A stretch of 64,000 bases of DNA, taken from contig OZ244935.1 of assembly GCA_965222005.1 (NCBI GenBank), positions 62,001 through 126,000 of the forward strand, in the 5' to 3' direction. Below the pieces are notes generated by a model, which saw only the letters and a list, made by a program, of their open reading frames with translations, ran no database searches and was not told where the DNA came from. This DNA comes from CBDCTM01 sp965222005. Lineage in GTDB: Bacteria > Bacteroidota > Bacteroidia > Chitinophagales > Saprospiraceae. Position numbers and translations under genes: made by a program. Below are positions 27,091 through 35,004 of this stretch, in pieces; within the stretch, counting starts at the first letter, position 1, and every line of letters starts with the position of its first letter.

Positions 27091-27423
27091 ATGAGTCAAA
27101 AATCAATAGGTGAATTTGAAGAAATTGTTCTTCTTATTGTTGCCATTCTTAACGGAGAGGCATACAGCGTAAACATCATCGAAGAAATAGAAGAAAGACT
27201 AAATCGCAATGTTAGCTTGGGCGCAGTGCAAACGGTCTTGAAAAGGCTTGAGGAAAAAGACTTATTAAACTCTGACTTTGGAAATGCAACTAAGGCAAGA
27301 GGTGGGAAAAGAAAACGACTCTATGAAATCACTTCAAACGGTGTGCAAGTTCTTGAGCAAACCAGAACTCAAAGAAATTCTCTTTGGGATGCTATACCAA
27401 AGTTTTCATTCAATCTAGCATAA
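27091..27423 (+). CDS. PadR-family transcriptional regulator
   Basis: The 110-residue winged-helix protein reads GEFEEIVLLIVAILNGEAYS, then VSLGAVQTVLKRLEEKDLL and GKRKRLYEITSNGVQVLEQT, the DNA-binding core of PadR regulators. It lacks the long C-terminal dimerisation helix of the classic PadR (subfamily 2-like short form). The gene directly after it starts immediately at the stop codon (TAA then ATG), so the pair form one transcript. A plausible auto-operator lies upstream. The effector is unknown. Confidence 0.85.
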   Translation: MSQKSIGEFEEIVLLIVAILNGEAYSVNIIEEIEERLNRNVSLGAVQTVLKRLEEKDLLNSDFGNATKARGGKRKRLYEITSNGVQVLEQTRTQRNSLWDAIPKFSFNLA

Positions 27424-27663
27424 ATGGACGAACTGACAAAAAAGTTTCCATTCAAATTCTTCGCAGGTGTATTTGCCGTTATTTTGCTTGTAATTTTTCA
27501 CACTCGTCTATTTTATAATATTCTACCAAGAGATACTTATAACGATTGTATTACTCAATGTAAGGGTGAAAACGATAAAGAGTGCATTGATTTTTGTGAG
27601 TGTGTACACAAAGAAGGAAACTCACTTGAATACTGTTTGGATAAGTTCGAAAAGAACAAATAA
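27424..27663 (+). CDS. Small membrane protein with Cys-rich extracytoplasmic tail
   Basis: The 79-residue protein has one transmembrane helix (FKFFAGVFAVILLVIFHTRLF). The tail contains five Cys, including CITQCKG, CIDFCECVHK and CLDKF, with spacing suggesting a disulfide-linked helical hairpin or metal binding. I do not recognise a family. It is directly coupled to the PadR regulator and is probably its target. Confidence 0.6.
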   Translation: MDELTKKFPFKFFAGVFAVILLVIFHTRLFYNILPRDTYNDCITQCKGENDKECIDFCECVHKEGNSLEYCLDKFEKNK

Positions 27664-27669
27664 AAAAAC

Positions 27670-27740
27670 TGCGTACAACGGGAAGCATAGCTGCCGTGCG
27701 AAGCGAATGCGAGCATTGACAGCTAGCTATTGTTGTATGC
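27670..27740. repeat. attC-like hairpin 4
   Basis: TGCGTACAAC (27670-27679) pairs with GTTGTATGC (27732-27740). Internal arms ATAGCTG (27687-27693) and CAGCTAGCTAT (27720-27730) pair with unpaired bases on one side. Total length about 71 bases, as for short attC sites. It separates the convergent small-protein gene and the methyltransferase gene. Confidence 0.5.
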
Positions 27741-27743
27741 AGG

Positions 27744-28817
27744 TCATTTACGTTTAGTAATTACAATTGCAGGGTAATCACCAAACCTACTCATGAATTT
27801 GCTATATTTATCTTCAATATTCATCAACTTTTTTAGAATTTTTTTCCCAAACAACCATTTGTGGATGTAAAGCTGTAAGAAATACTTGTTTGTACTTCTC
27901 CAACAGAAAAACTCAATATCTTCACTAAATACGAAGGATTTTTTAAACCATCTTGGACTATGGGAGTAGAAATATAATCTTGGTTTTGATTTTACCAATC
28001 TCACATATAATTTTCCAGCGAAGTGTCTTAAAATTCTATACAATTGAATTACATTTAGTGAAATATTCATAAACCAGCTATGATAAAACCAACTATAAAT
28101 AATCACAATTTTTGAATTTTGTTTTGCAACCCGATACATTTCATTTACTGCAGTGGATTGATCATCCTTTGGTATATGGTATAAGGTGTGTTGGCAAAGT
28201 ACGGCATCACATGAGTTATCCTGAATTGGAATATTTGTAATGTCTCCACATAAATAGATACCTTTTTTCCCGTTTCTCTGCATATTTATTTTAGCTTGGA
28301 TTAATGCGTTTATTGATATATCGGCACATATTCTAAAATCGTATCCATCAGAAAGTGACAAATATTCAGGTAAACCAATTGGCCCTGATGCTATATCAAG
28401 TAAGTATTTACCACTTGGTGGAAGGTGTCTAGAAGCTTTAGTGAAACAGGCTTTAATATAGTCTGAAGTTACTTCTCTAAAGTCAACCCACTTGGGACTA
28501 TCGTCATAAATTTTGAAAGAATCCTTCACGTTGTAATTAACTTCATTGTAATAGTCAAAAACTCGTTTTTTATCAAAAGATAGTCCTGTCCGCATATCCT
28601 CTTTTGTGCCAATAAACAAGGCATATTGTTCATGCAAAATAATGATGTCCTCAAAAATTGGATACAGGTATTTTTTTGAACGATCAACTAATGCGTTAGT
28701 GAGCCTTCCAAATGTCCCAAAGCTTTCAGGGATTTTATATGTCTCAAAATCCTCTTTATCGATCAACTCAAGTTCATTCTTAGTTATTGGACATCTCAAA
28801 TTCTCTATAAATTCCAT
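27744..28817 (-). CDS. SAM-dependent methyltransferase (class I)
   Basis: The 357-residue protein opens with a short segment MEFIENLRCPITKNELELID like the Trm112/zinc-ribbon-like lead of some methyltransferases. The SAM-binding motif is YLLDIASGPIGLPEYL, followed by ICADISINALIQAKINM, ICLCGDITNIP-like GIYLCGDITNIPIQDNSCDA and VLCQHTLYHIPKDD, typical of methyltransferase_11/25. The C-terminal 120 residues are basic and aromatic and unassigned. The gene is AT-rich and runs opposite to the other island genes. It is flanked on both sides by attC-like ends whose sequences complement each other (GTTGTATGCAGG and CTTGCATACAAC). Confidence 0.75.
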   Translation of the reverse strand: MEFIENLRCPITKNELELIDKEDFETYKIPESFGTFGRLTNALVDRSKKYLYPIFEDIIILHEQYALFIGTKEDMRTGLSFDKKRVFDYYNEVNYNVKDSFKIYDDSPKWVDFREVTSDYIKACFTKASRHLPPSGKYLLDIASGPIGLPEYLSLSDGYDFRICADISINALIQAKINMQRNGKKGIYLCGDITNIPIQDNSCDAVLCQHTLYHIPKDDQSTAVNEMYRVAKQNSKIVIIYSWFYHSWFMNISLNVIQLYRILRHFAGKLYVRLVKSKPRLYFYSHSPRWFKKSFVFSEDIEFFCWRSTNKYFLQLYIHKWLFGKKILKKLMNIEDKYSKFMSRFGDYPAIVITKRK

Positions 28818-28854
28818 ATAAATATAAATTGTAAATTATTGACATTCCCCAAAC

Positions 28855-28977
28855 TTGCATACAACAAGGTGTATAAGCAATAGCTACTTGGGTGCGTACT
28901 TAGACTGTTTTTCCTTTTAATTATGATATCTTGTAACCCGAAAAGCAGTTGCATAAATCCGCTACTGCTCATACACT
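28855..28977. repeat. attC-like hairpin 5 (one end missing), right edge of the island
   Basis: TTGCATACAAC (28855-28865) is followed by GTGTATAAGCAATAGC (28869-28884). The latter pairs with GCTACTGCTCATACAC (28962-28977) with two mismatches, across a loop of about 77 bases. The expected closing GTTGTATGC is absent; sequence TAGACCGATTGACCC follows instead. This is therefore the likely boundary between cassette-type DNA and chromosomal DNA. Confidence 0.45.
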
Positions 28978-29002
28978 AGACCGATTGACCCACAGATGGG
29001 CA

Positions 29003-29812
29003 TTAGCCCATGTTGTTCTTTTTTTGCATAAAAGCTTCCACCCTTTTCACATCGACCGCCTGGCTCCAATGGCCATCTTTTTTGAAGTGTGAACCAATGA
29101 TCCAGGCATCAGCACTGAGGTAGGCTTCCATATTATTATAGGTAATTCCTGAGCCGATAAGCAGCGGCAGATCGACGGCTAATCTCACCTCTTCCATATC
29201 TTTTGTGCTGGCAGCTTCGCCCGTCGCATTGCCTGTGAGAATGAGCCCGTCGCTGCGGCAAAAAGCGGCTGTTCGAGCTGTGTCGGCCAGACTTACATCG
29301 GCAGTGAGCGCATGTGAGCTGTGCTTTTTTTTGATATCAGTAAGCACAGCAATGTGCTCGGCACCTATCTGCCTGCGGTACCGCAAAAGCCCAGCTGCAT
29401 CAGCATCTATGTAGCCTTCATCGGCCAGATGCCCGTACACAAAGCCCTCCGCTCTGATAAAATCCAGTCCGGCAGCGAGCGCTACCGCCAGGGCGGCCTG
29501 ATTGGCTCCGGCTAATATTTGGATACCACAAGGCAAGGATGTCTCCTGCTTGATCCGACTGGCAATAATGGCCATCAGGCTGCTTACTTCCGGACCGACC
29601 TGCCTTTTTAAATAAGGCGTGTCGTGCATATTTTCAATCAACAGGGCATCCACCCCTACCTTGTCAAAGAGTTGAGCTTCGTTCACTGCCTGCCGGATGA
29701 TCGTAGCCACATCGCCTGTATAAGCCGGGCTGCCCGGGGAGGCACCCGTATGTACCATAGCTATCACGGAGGGCCCGGGAGCTTGAAAAAGATGGGCAAA
29801 GCGAGCTGACAT
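29003..29812 (-). CDS. BtpA/SgcQ-family protein
   Basis: The 269-residue TIM-barrel-like protein has the family opening VIAMVHTGASPGSPAYTGDV and further GVDALLIENMHDTPYLK, AGLDFIRAEGFVYGHLADEG, TDIKKKHSSHAL and LLIGSGITYNNMEAYLSAD. BtpA was described as a factor for photosystem I biogenesis in cyanobacteria. In other bacteria the family's function is open, and SgcQ-like members are assumed to be sugar or nucleoside enzymes. It is the first gene of normal composition after the accessory region and appears to be monocistronic. Confidence 0.8.
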   Translation of the reverse strand: MSARFAHLFQAPGPSVIAMVHTGASPGSPAYTGDVATIIRQAVNEAQLFDKVGVDALLIENMHDTPYLKRQVGPEVSSLMAIIASRIKQETSLPCGIQILAGANQAALAVALAAGLDFIRAEGFVYGHLADEGYIDADAAGLLRYRRQIGAEHIAVLTDIKKKHSSHALTADVSLADTARTAAFCRSDGLILTGNATGEAASTKDMEEVRLAVDLPLLIGSGITYNNMEAYLSADAWIIGSHFKKDGHWSQAVDVKRVEAFMQKKNNMG

Positions 29813-29858
29813 ATTCGGGAAAATTTATCCGGTATGCAAGGTACAAAATCGTTGAGAG

Positions 29859-30091
29859 ATGGTGATTTTATACACGCTTGCCTGACCACAGTCAGGTACC
29901 GATGCTGAATTTACTATATCGCTGGCGGTTCGAGAGGGATAAATCACGCTCAATCCTTTCGCCGCGGTATAGCACAGGCGATTGGGATTCGCTATCGCTC
30001 ATCAGGCGCCTGAGCTATGAATTTTTAAAATCATCAGTCAACCACCACCTAAGGAGGTGGTTTTCTAAAATTCAATAAATTCACCATCGCA
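29859..30091. repeat. Dispersed intergenic repeat, copy P
   Basis: The block CCGATGCTGAATT..CGCTGGCGGTTCGAGAGGGAT (29899-29950) and the blocks TTTTTAAAATCATCA (around 30022) and ATTCAATAAATTCACCATCGC (30070-30090) recur in inverse orientation at 39756-39856. Copy P carries about 130 additional bases. Within the extra sequence a perfect hairpin ACCACCT AAGG AGGTGGT (30044-30061) is followed by TTTTCT and could end transcription. No gene is seen in this 318-base gap. Confidence 0.7.
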
Positions 30092-30130
30092 AATACGTAC
30101 CTTTCGGCGATGCCGTATTAATATTACCTG

Positions 30131-30901
30131 ATGAAGCGATTCCATTTATTTTATTTCTTTTCTTTTCTGTTGCTTGCCTTCTCTTTTGCCAGCTGTACCC
30201 TTACCCAAAAGCCTGGCCTTCGGATTGCAGCGGCTGCCAATATGCAATTCGCCCTCCACGAAATCACAGAAACCTTTACAGCTGCCACTGGAATCCCCTG
30301 CCAGCTTATCCTCAGCTCTTCCGGCAAGCTGAGCGCGCAGATCGCACAGGGTGCTCCTTTTGACATTTTCCTTTCTGCCAATCTTGCCTACCCACGTCAG
30401 CTCTTCGAATCGGGTCATACGACTCAGCCACCCTCCACCTACGCTTTTGGGAAGCTGGTGCTGTGGAGCCTGACCGATTCCATCGAACCGGCCATCGAGT
30501 TGCTTGACCGGGCCGCTGTGAAATACATCGCTTTGGCCAACCCGAAAACGGCTCCCTACGGTCGGGCTGCAGTGGAGGCGTTGCGGCATTTTGATATGCT
30601 GGAGCGGGTGGAGAGCCGTCTGGTATATGCCGAAAGCATTGCCCAGGCCAACCAGTTTATCACTTCCAGGGCGGCTACCGTTGGATTCACTGCCAAATCG
30701 GTGGTACTTTCACCTGCTTTGAAGGCAAAAGGAAGATGGCTTGAAGTAGATCCGGAAGCCTATGCTCCCATTGAGCAAGGAGTAGTTATTTTGAAGAATA
30801 AGAAAGAGCAGTATCAAGCCGCCCAACAGTTTTACAACTTCCTGTTTTCGGGCCAAAACAAAGAAATTTTGAATACTTTTGGCTATTCGGTACCAGAATG
30901 A
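30131..30901 (+). CDS. modA: Molybdate ABC transporter substrate-binding lipoprotein
   Basis: The 256-residue protein has a signal peptide with lipobox (LLAFSFASC), then LRIAAAANMQFALHEITETF, GSSGK-like LILSSSGKLSAQIAQGAPFD and IFLSANLAYPRQL, matching ModA. Further VKYIALANPKTAPYGRAAVEAL and GFTAKSVV carry the oxyanion-binding loops. ModA captures molybdate (or tungstate) outside the inner membrane for ModBC. The permease and ATPase genes follow on the same strand, although 249 bases separate modA from modB. Confidence 0.88.
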   Translation: MKRFHLFYFFSFLLLAFSFASCTLTQKPGLRIAAAANMQFALHEITETFTAATGIPCQLILSSSGKLSAQIAQGAPFDIFLSANLAYPRQLFESGHTTQPPSTYAFGKLVLWSLTDSIEPAIELLDRAAVKYIALANPKTAPYGRAAVEALRHFDMLERVESRLVYAESIAQANQFITSRAATVGFTAKSVVLSPALKAKGRWLEVDPEAYAPIEQGVVILKNKKEQYQAAQQFYNFLFSGQNKEILNTFGYSVPE

Positions 30902-30910
30902 CAGGAAAAA

Positions 30911-31153
30911 ATGAATAGTTTAAAAGGAACGGTCGATAGCCTTAGAATCACTTGCAGCCTGTGTTTGGTGTATGTGTTGGGCAATCAAATACCGCTCACA
31001 TCTGTCCTGATGGACAGGAAGGAAACGCTGCCCACTACAGCTGGCACTATTCGCTCCACCATTACAAGCAGAGCAGTGCAGCCATTGCAACCTGGAGAAA
31101 GCCCGGCTGTGAGGGCTATGATCAAAACCAATGAAATGATGCTTTCAAAATGA
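30911..31153 (+). CDS. Possible small ORF between modA and modB
   Basis: An 80-codon frame starts 9 bases after modA and overlaps the modB start by 4 bases (ATGA). It has no recognisable motif, and the protein (MNSLKGTVDSLRITCSLCLV...) has no clear fold signature. A second overlapping frame (30952-31134, containing CPDGQEGNAAHYSWHYSLHH) looks no less protein-like. The spacer may therefore hold a decayed gene rather than a functional one. Confidence 0.25.
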   Translation: MNSLKGTVDSLRITCSLCLVYVLGNQIPLTSVLMDRKETLPTTAGTIRSTITSRAVQPLQPGESPAVRAMIKTNEMMLSK

Positions 31154-31824
31154 TGGATTGGAGCCCCATTATATTGACCTTCCAGCTAGCCACGATCACT
31201 ACCGCATTGCTCTTGCTGATTTCCATCCCCCTGGCCAATTGGCTGGCCCACACCCCCTCACGCCTGAAGCCGGTGGTAGAAACGCTGGTGAGCATGCCTC
31301 TGGTGCTGCCGCCCACTGTGCTGGGCTTTTACCTACTTATAGCTTTCAGCCCGGCGAATGCTTTTGGCAGCTGGTTGGATCGTTGGCTCGGCCTGCGGCT
31401 GGTATTTTCTTTTGAAGGTTTGGTACTGGCCTCCATTATCTATAGCCTGCCTTTCATGGTACACCCTATACAAGCCGGCTTGACCAACTTGTCTGCTTCT
31501 CTAAGAAACGCTGCTTATGTGCTGGGCAAATCGAAAACCACGACTCTTTTCAGGGTCTTGCTACCCAATATTAAGCCTTCCCTGCTCACAGGCATCGTGC
31601 TCGCTTTTGCACATACCATCGGTGAATTTGGTGTGGTATTGATGATCGGCGGCAGCATTCCGGGCCATACCAAGGTAGCCTCCATCGCTATTTATGAAGA
31701 AGTAGAAGCGCTCAACTACGGGGCTGCCAATGCCTATTCACTAATATTATTTGCAATCTGCTTTATCATCCTTTTGCTCGTGTATTTGACCAACGGAGGC
31801 TACTTAAAACGATTTTGGATATGA
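31150..31824 (+). CDS. modB: Molybdate ABC transporter permease
   Basis: The 224-residue protein has about five membrane helices (IILTFQLATITTALLLLISI and others). The EAA loop contacting the ATPase is AAYVLGKSKTTTLFRVLLPNIKPSLLTGIVLAFAHTIGEFG, with the ModB-specific PLVLPPTVLGFYLL before it. It forms the inner-membrane channel for molybdate. Its stop overlaps the modC start. Confidence 0.92.
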   Translation: MMDWSPIILTFQLATITTALLLLISIPLANWLAHTPSRLKPVVETLVSMPLVLPPTVLGFYLLIAFSPANAFGSWLDRWLGLRLVFSFEGLVLASIIYSLPFMVHPIQAGLTNLSASLRNAAYVLGKSKTTTLFRVLLPNIKPSLLTGIVLAFAHTIGEFGVVLMIGGSIPGHTKVASIAIYEEVEALNYGAANAYSLILFAICFIILLLVYLTNGGYLKRFWI

Positions 31825-32696
31825 TGGAGTTGGCTTTTCAAAAAAAACTGAATGCCCCTTCCGGGGAAATGAATCTTCAGATCGAGCTCCAGATCGAATC
31901 GGGGCAGCTGCTTACCTTGTATGGCAAATCGGGGGTTGGCAAAACCACTACGCTCAACATCCTGGCGGGCTTGCTAGCGCCCGATCAAGGCTACATTCGG
32001 GTGGATGGCAAAGCCTGGCTGGATACGGCCAACAAGATTGATTTGCCTCCTCAAAAAAGGCAGCTCGGTTATGTCTTTCAGGAATACGGGCTTTTTCCGA
32101 ATATGTCGGTCAGAGAAAATCTGAGCTTTGCTTTACTCCCCGGGCAAGATACCCGGATTGTGGAGGAACTTGTCGAATTGGTAGAACTGGGCGAGTTGCA
32201 AAACCGAAAACCCGCCACGCTCTCTGGCGGACAGCGGCAGCGCGTAGCACTTGCCAGGGCACTCGTACAAAAGCCCCGACTCCTTTTGCTCGATGAGCCT
32301 TTGTCGGCTTTGGATCACGAAATGCGCATCAAATTGCAGAATTATATCCTGGCGGCCCATCAGGCCTATGGCCTCACGACCATTTTGGTGAGCCATGATA
32401 TCCCCGAAATTATAAAACTGTCACAACGCATGGTGATCTTGGATGGAGGGCAGATCATCCGCCAGGGGCCCCCGGCCCAATTACTCAGCTCCGATCCCCA
32501 AAGCGATGCGTTTCAGTTTGTTGGCCAGGTGGTGGCCATCGAGCAGCAGGAGAATGTTGCCATCGTCACTATTTTGCTTGGCTCAGAGCTGGTAAAAGTA
32601 ATCGCCAATAAGCAGGAGCAGCAACAGTTGGAAGTGGGCAACCGGGTACTGGTGGTTTCAAAAACTTTCCATCCCACCATCAGCAAGATAGACTAA
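31821..32696 (+). CDS. modC: Molybdate ABC transporter ATP-binding protein
   Basis: The 291-residue ATPase has Walker A YGKSGVGKTTTLNILAGL, Q-loop YVFQEYGLFPNMS, signature LSGGQRQRVALARAL, Walker B LLLLDEPLSALD and the switch His in LVSHDI. The C-terminal 60 residues resemble a short TOBE-type molybdate-sensing domain. The ATG at 31821 overlaps the modB stop (ATGA) and is preferred to an in-frame TTG at 31815. With modA and modB it powers molybdate uptake for molybdenum cofactor enzymes. No molybdenum enzyme gene is in the window. Confidence 0.92.
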   Translation: MMELAFQKKLNAPSGEMNLQIELQIESGQLLTLYGKSGVGKTTTLNILAGLLAPDQGYIRVDGKAWLDTANKIDLPPQKRQLGYVFQEYGLFPNMSVRENLSFALLPGQDTRIVEELVELVELGELQNRKPATLSGGQRQRVALARALVQKPRLLLLDEPLSALDHEMRIKLQNYILAAHQAYGLTTILVSHDIPEIIKLSQRMVILDGGQIIRQGPPAQLLSSDPQSDAFQFVGQVVAIEQQENVAIVTILLGSELVKVIANKQEQQQLEVGNRVLVVSKTFHPTISKID

Positions 32697-33198
32697 GTCC
32701 GGTTGCAGCCGATATTTCAGGCCCACTCCAAGGCTCATCTCCTGCATCGCCAATTTGCGGTGTTCGTATTTTTTAGTAAAGTTCAGGAAAGTATTGTAAG
32801 TTGATGAGCCTTTCTTTTGAAAAGGGTGTGATTTGAAAGAACAGGGGTACTTCCAAAAAGTGAAACTGCAAGGTATCGATGATTAAAACCACCTTATCGC
32901 AAACGTCACAATAGCAACTCATCTGGTAGCTCCGTTGTGCATAACTCAAGCCACTCCCTATGCTGACTGCATCGCCAACAGCGAATGTGGCTAATAACCC
33001 ACCGCTATGATTGATGAATCGGTGATGCTCATTGCTTGCAGTATTTTCAGTAAATCCGGTATATTCACTGGTGTTTATTTCTGCTCTGCCTGTGGGTAGC
33101 AGTGTAGAATAACTTGCCTCCAATGTGAGCCGACTGCTTTGCTGGGCAAAGCTTGCGAGAGGCAACATGATAAGCAAGACAATAATGAATCGTGCCAT
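32658..33198 (-). pseudogene. Outer-membrane beta-barrel protein with a one-base frameshift
   Basis: The start is MARFIIVLLIMLPLASFAQQ, a signal peptide, followed by LTLEASYSTLLPTGRAEIN and a beta-rich sequence. As written, the frame ends at 32773 (…LINLQYFPELY). One base less in the run ccctttt near 32819-32825 would give FQKKGSSTYNTFLNFTKKYE then MSLGVGLKYRLQPDLVYLAD, a normal barrel end, stopping at 32658 (about 179 residues). That end overlaps the 3' end of modC on the opposite strand. It is either a recent pseudogene or a sequencing error. Confidence 0.65.
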
Positions 33199-33322
33199 GA
33201 TTTTTATTTTGTAAGACAGCGCCCAAATGGCAAATCGTTGGGTCAATAGAGTTGACAAGCCATAGAATTTACCAATTTTCAAGCTACCTTTATAACAGCC
33301 CATACAAACGCCTGAGCTATCA

Positions 33323-34333
33323 ATGGATCAATTTGCTACCACCCTTCCAGCCCTTTCTGCCCATGTGCAAAGCATGGAAGCCAGGCTTTTTGGCCCTCAC
33401 CAGGCACAAGCCCTTGAAGCGCTTGATCCGGTACTGCCGCACTTACAGCAGGGCTTTGCCAGCTTTGAAGCGACCGATGTGACGGAAGGAGTTCAAATGT
33501 TTCGCACACTCTGGCGCTACCTGTTGCTATGCGCACAGCTTCCCTTAGGTATTGCCCTGGCACAGCAGCTGTTGAATAAAGCGGAGCGGCTTTCAGAGGA
33601 GCAATATGCAGAAATGCTTATTTTTCAAAACCTGCTGCGTTATTATAAAAAAGACCATAAGGAAGTGGGAGATTGGGTGAGTCGCTACTTTATCATTGCT
33701 CCCAAATGGCGAAGCGAGCTGATGGATGCTTTTGCTCATCTGCTACGGGGCTGGAGCAGGCAGTGTGCTGGCCTTCATGATGCCGGGCGGATGGAATTGA
33801 GTGAGGCAGCACAACGCTTTGAGCAGGAGAAGCACCTCTGGGGGCAGGCGTGGGCTGAATTGTTTTTCGCCAACCTGGAGCGCTCACGCATGCGGCTGAC
33901 TATTGCCAGGCAGCATTATCAAAAGGCACAGCAGGGCTTTGAGCAGCTTGGCGATGTAGCAGCGCAGGCGGAAGTTGTCGGGCAGGCAGGAATCTGCGAA
34001 TTGCTGGATACCAACTTTGTTCGGGCGGAGCACCAATTAGCAACCGCTTTGAAACTATGCCGCAGCCATCAGTTTCACCTCCTGGCAGCCGAACCGATGC
34101 TGGGATTGGCGGCTATTCGCCTGAAGCAGGATTTGCCAAAACGGGCAGCTATGCTTTGCGCCTTATCCGGCCGTGTTCAGTATAGTTTGGGCATTGGCCA
34201 GGTTGACAGCGGGACGGTGACCAGAGAGAAAATTGCCGGGCAAATTGCAAAGGAGTTGGGAGCTGAGCTATGGAAAGCTATACAAAGCAAGGTGAATAAA
34301 CAGCCGCTGGGGTATTGGATAAAATTTAAATAA
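33323..34333 (+). CDS. Helical-repeat (TPR-like) hypothetical protein
   Basis: The 336-residue soluble protein lacks a signal peptide. It is almost entirely helical, with A/L/E/Q-rich pairs of helices such as GWSRQCAGLHDAGRMELSEA, WAELFFANLERSRMRLTIAR and ARQHYQKAQQGFEQLGDVAA, spaced about 34-40 residues as in TPR proteins. No catalytic motif is seen. It may be a scaffold or the sensor part of a regulator. It stands alone. Confidence 0.6.
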   Translation: MDQFATTLPALSAHVQSMEARLFGPHQAQALEALDPVLPHLQQGFASFEATDVTEGVQMFRTLWRYLLLCAQLPLGIALAQQLLNKAERLSEEQYAEMLIFQNLLRYYKKDHKEVGDWVSRYFIIAPKWRSELMDAFAHLLRGWSRQCAGLHDAGRMELSEAAQRFEQEKHLWGQAWAELFFANLERSRMRLTIARQHYQKAQQGFEQLGDVAAQAEVVGQAGICELLDTNFVRAEHQLATALKLCRSHQFHLLAAEPMLGLAAIRLKQDLPKRAAMLCALSGRVQYSLGIGQVDSGTVTREKIAGQIAKELGAELWKAIQSKVNKQPLGYWIKFK

Positions 34334-34551
34334 AACAATAAATATTTATTTTCATAAAATACTGATTGTCAATCACTTACATTTTTTTTGGCTGCTGTTG
34401 TGTCAAAAAGAATAGCATTTCTACCCAATTCTCTATATTTTTACTGTGATTTTAAAAATATACCTGCTTACGAAATTAAGGAGATTTTGAAACCGAGTAC
34501 TTTAGCAAGCGGTGTAACGGATGTTTTTATTCACTTTTAATATTTTTTGTA

Positions 34552-34860
34552 ATGAACATTTTTGTAGCAAAATTGAACTTTAACACGCAAGAGGAAGAAC
34601 TGCTCAAGCTGTTCGAGGGCTATGGTGAGGTGACTTCTTGCAAAATTATTTTTGACAAATTCACGGGCAAGTCCAAAGGTTTTGGCTTTGTTGAAATGAG
34701 TGACGATACTCAGGCCCAGGAAGCTATCAACAGCTTGAACGAAACAGAATTTGATGGAAGAAACATCGTTGTGAAAGAAGCCCGCCCTCGTGAAGAGCGT
34801 CGCAACAACCGGAATTTCAATTCTGGCGGCGGTGGAAGCTGGAATAGAAATTCGTATTAA
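34552..34860 (+). CDS. RNA-binding protein with RRM domain
   Basis: The 102-residue protein has one RNA recognition motif with RNP2 IFVAKLNF at the N-terminus and RNP1 KSKGFGFVEM in the middle. It ends in an Arg/Gly/Asn-rich tail (EERRNNRNFNSGGGGSWNRN). Single-RRM proteins of this type are common in Bacteroidota and cyanobacteria and often respond to cold. The 218 bases upstream have no gene and probably contain a long 5' leader, ending in TTTTTTGTAATG. A strong terminator follows directly. Confidence 0.92.
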   Translation: MNIFVAKLNFNTQEEELLKLFEGYGEVTSCKIIFDKFTGKSKGFGFVEMSDDTQAQEAINSLNETEFDGRNIVVKEARPREERRNNRNFNSGGGGSWNRNSY

Positions 34861-34871
34861 TTGGATAAGAT

Positions 34872-34923
34872 GCTTTCGGTCTGCGTTTGCTAAATAAGCA
34901 AAACCACAGACCGAAAGCCTTTT
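34872..34923 (+). terminator. Rho-independent terminator of the RRM gene
   Basis: Arms GCTTTCGGTCTG (34872-34883) and CAGACCGAAAGC (34907-34918) are perfectly complementary. A second inner pairing TTTGCT / AGCAAA lengthens the stem, and CTTTTC follows. Confidence 0.8.
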
Positions 34924-35004
34924 CAGTCCTTTATTCTATCCAATCTGTTTTCGTCCATCTTCTTTCCTATCCACTTACTTTTGGAATACTAACACACCCT
35001 TACT

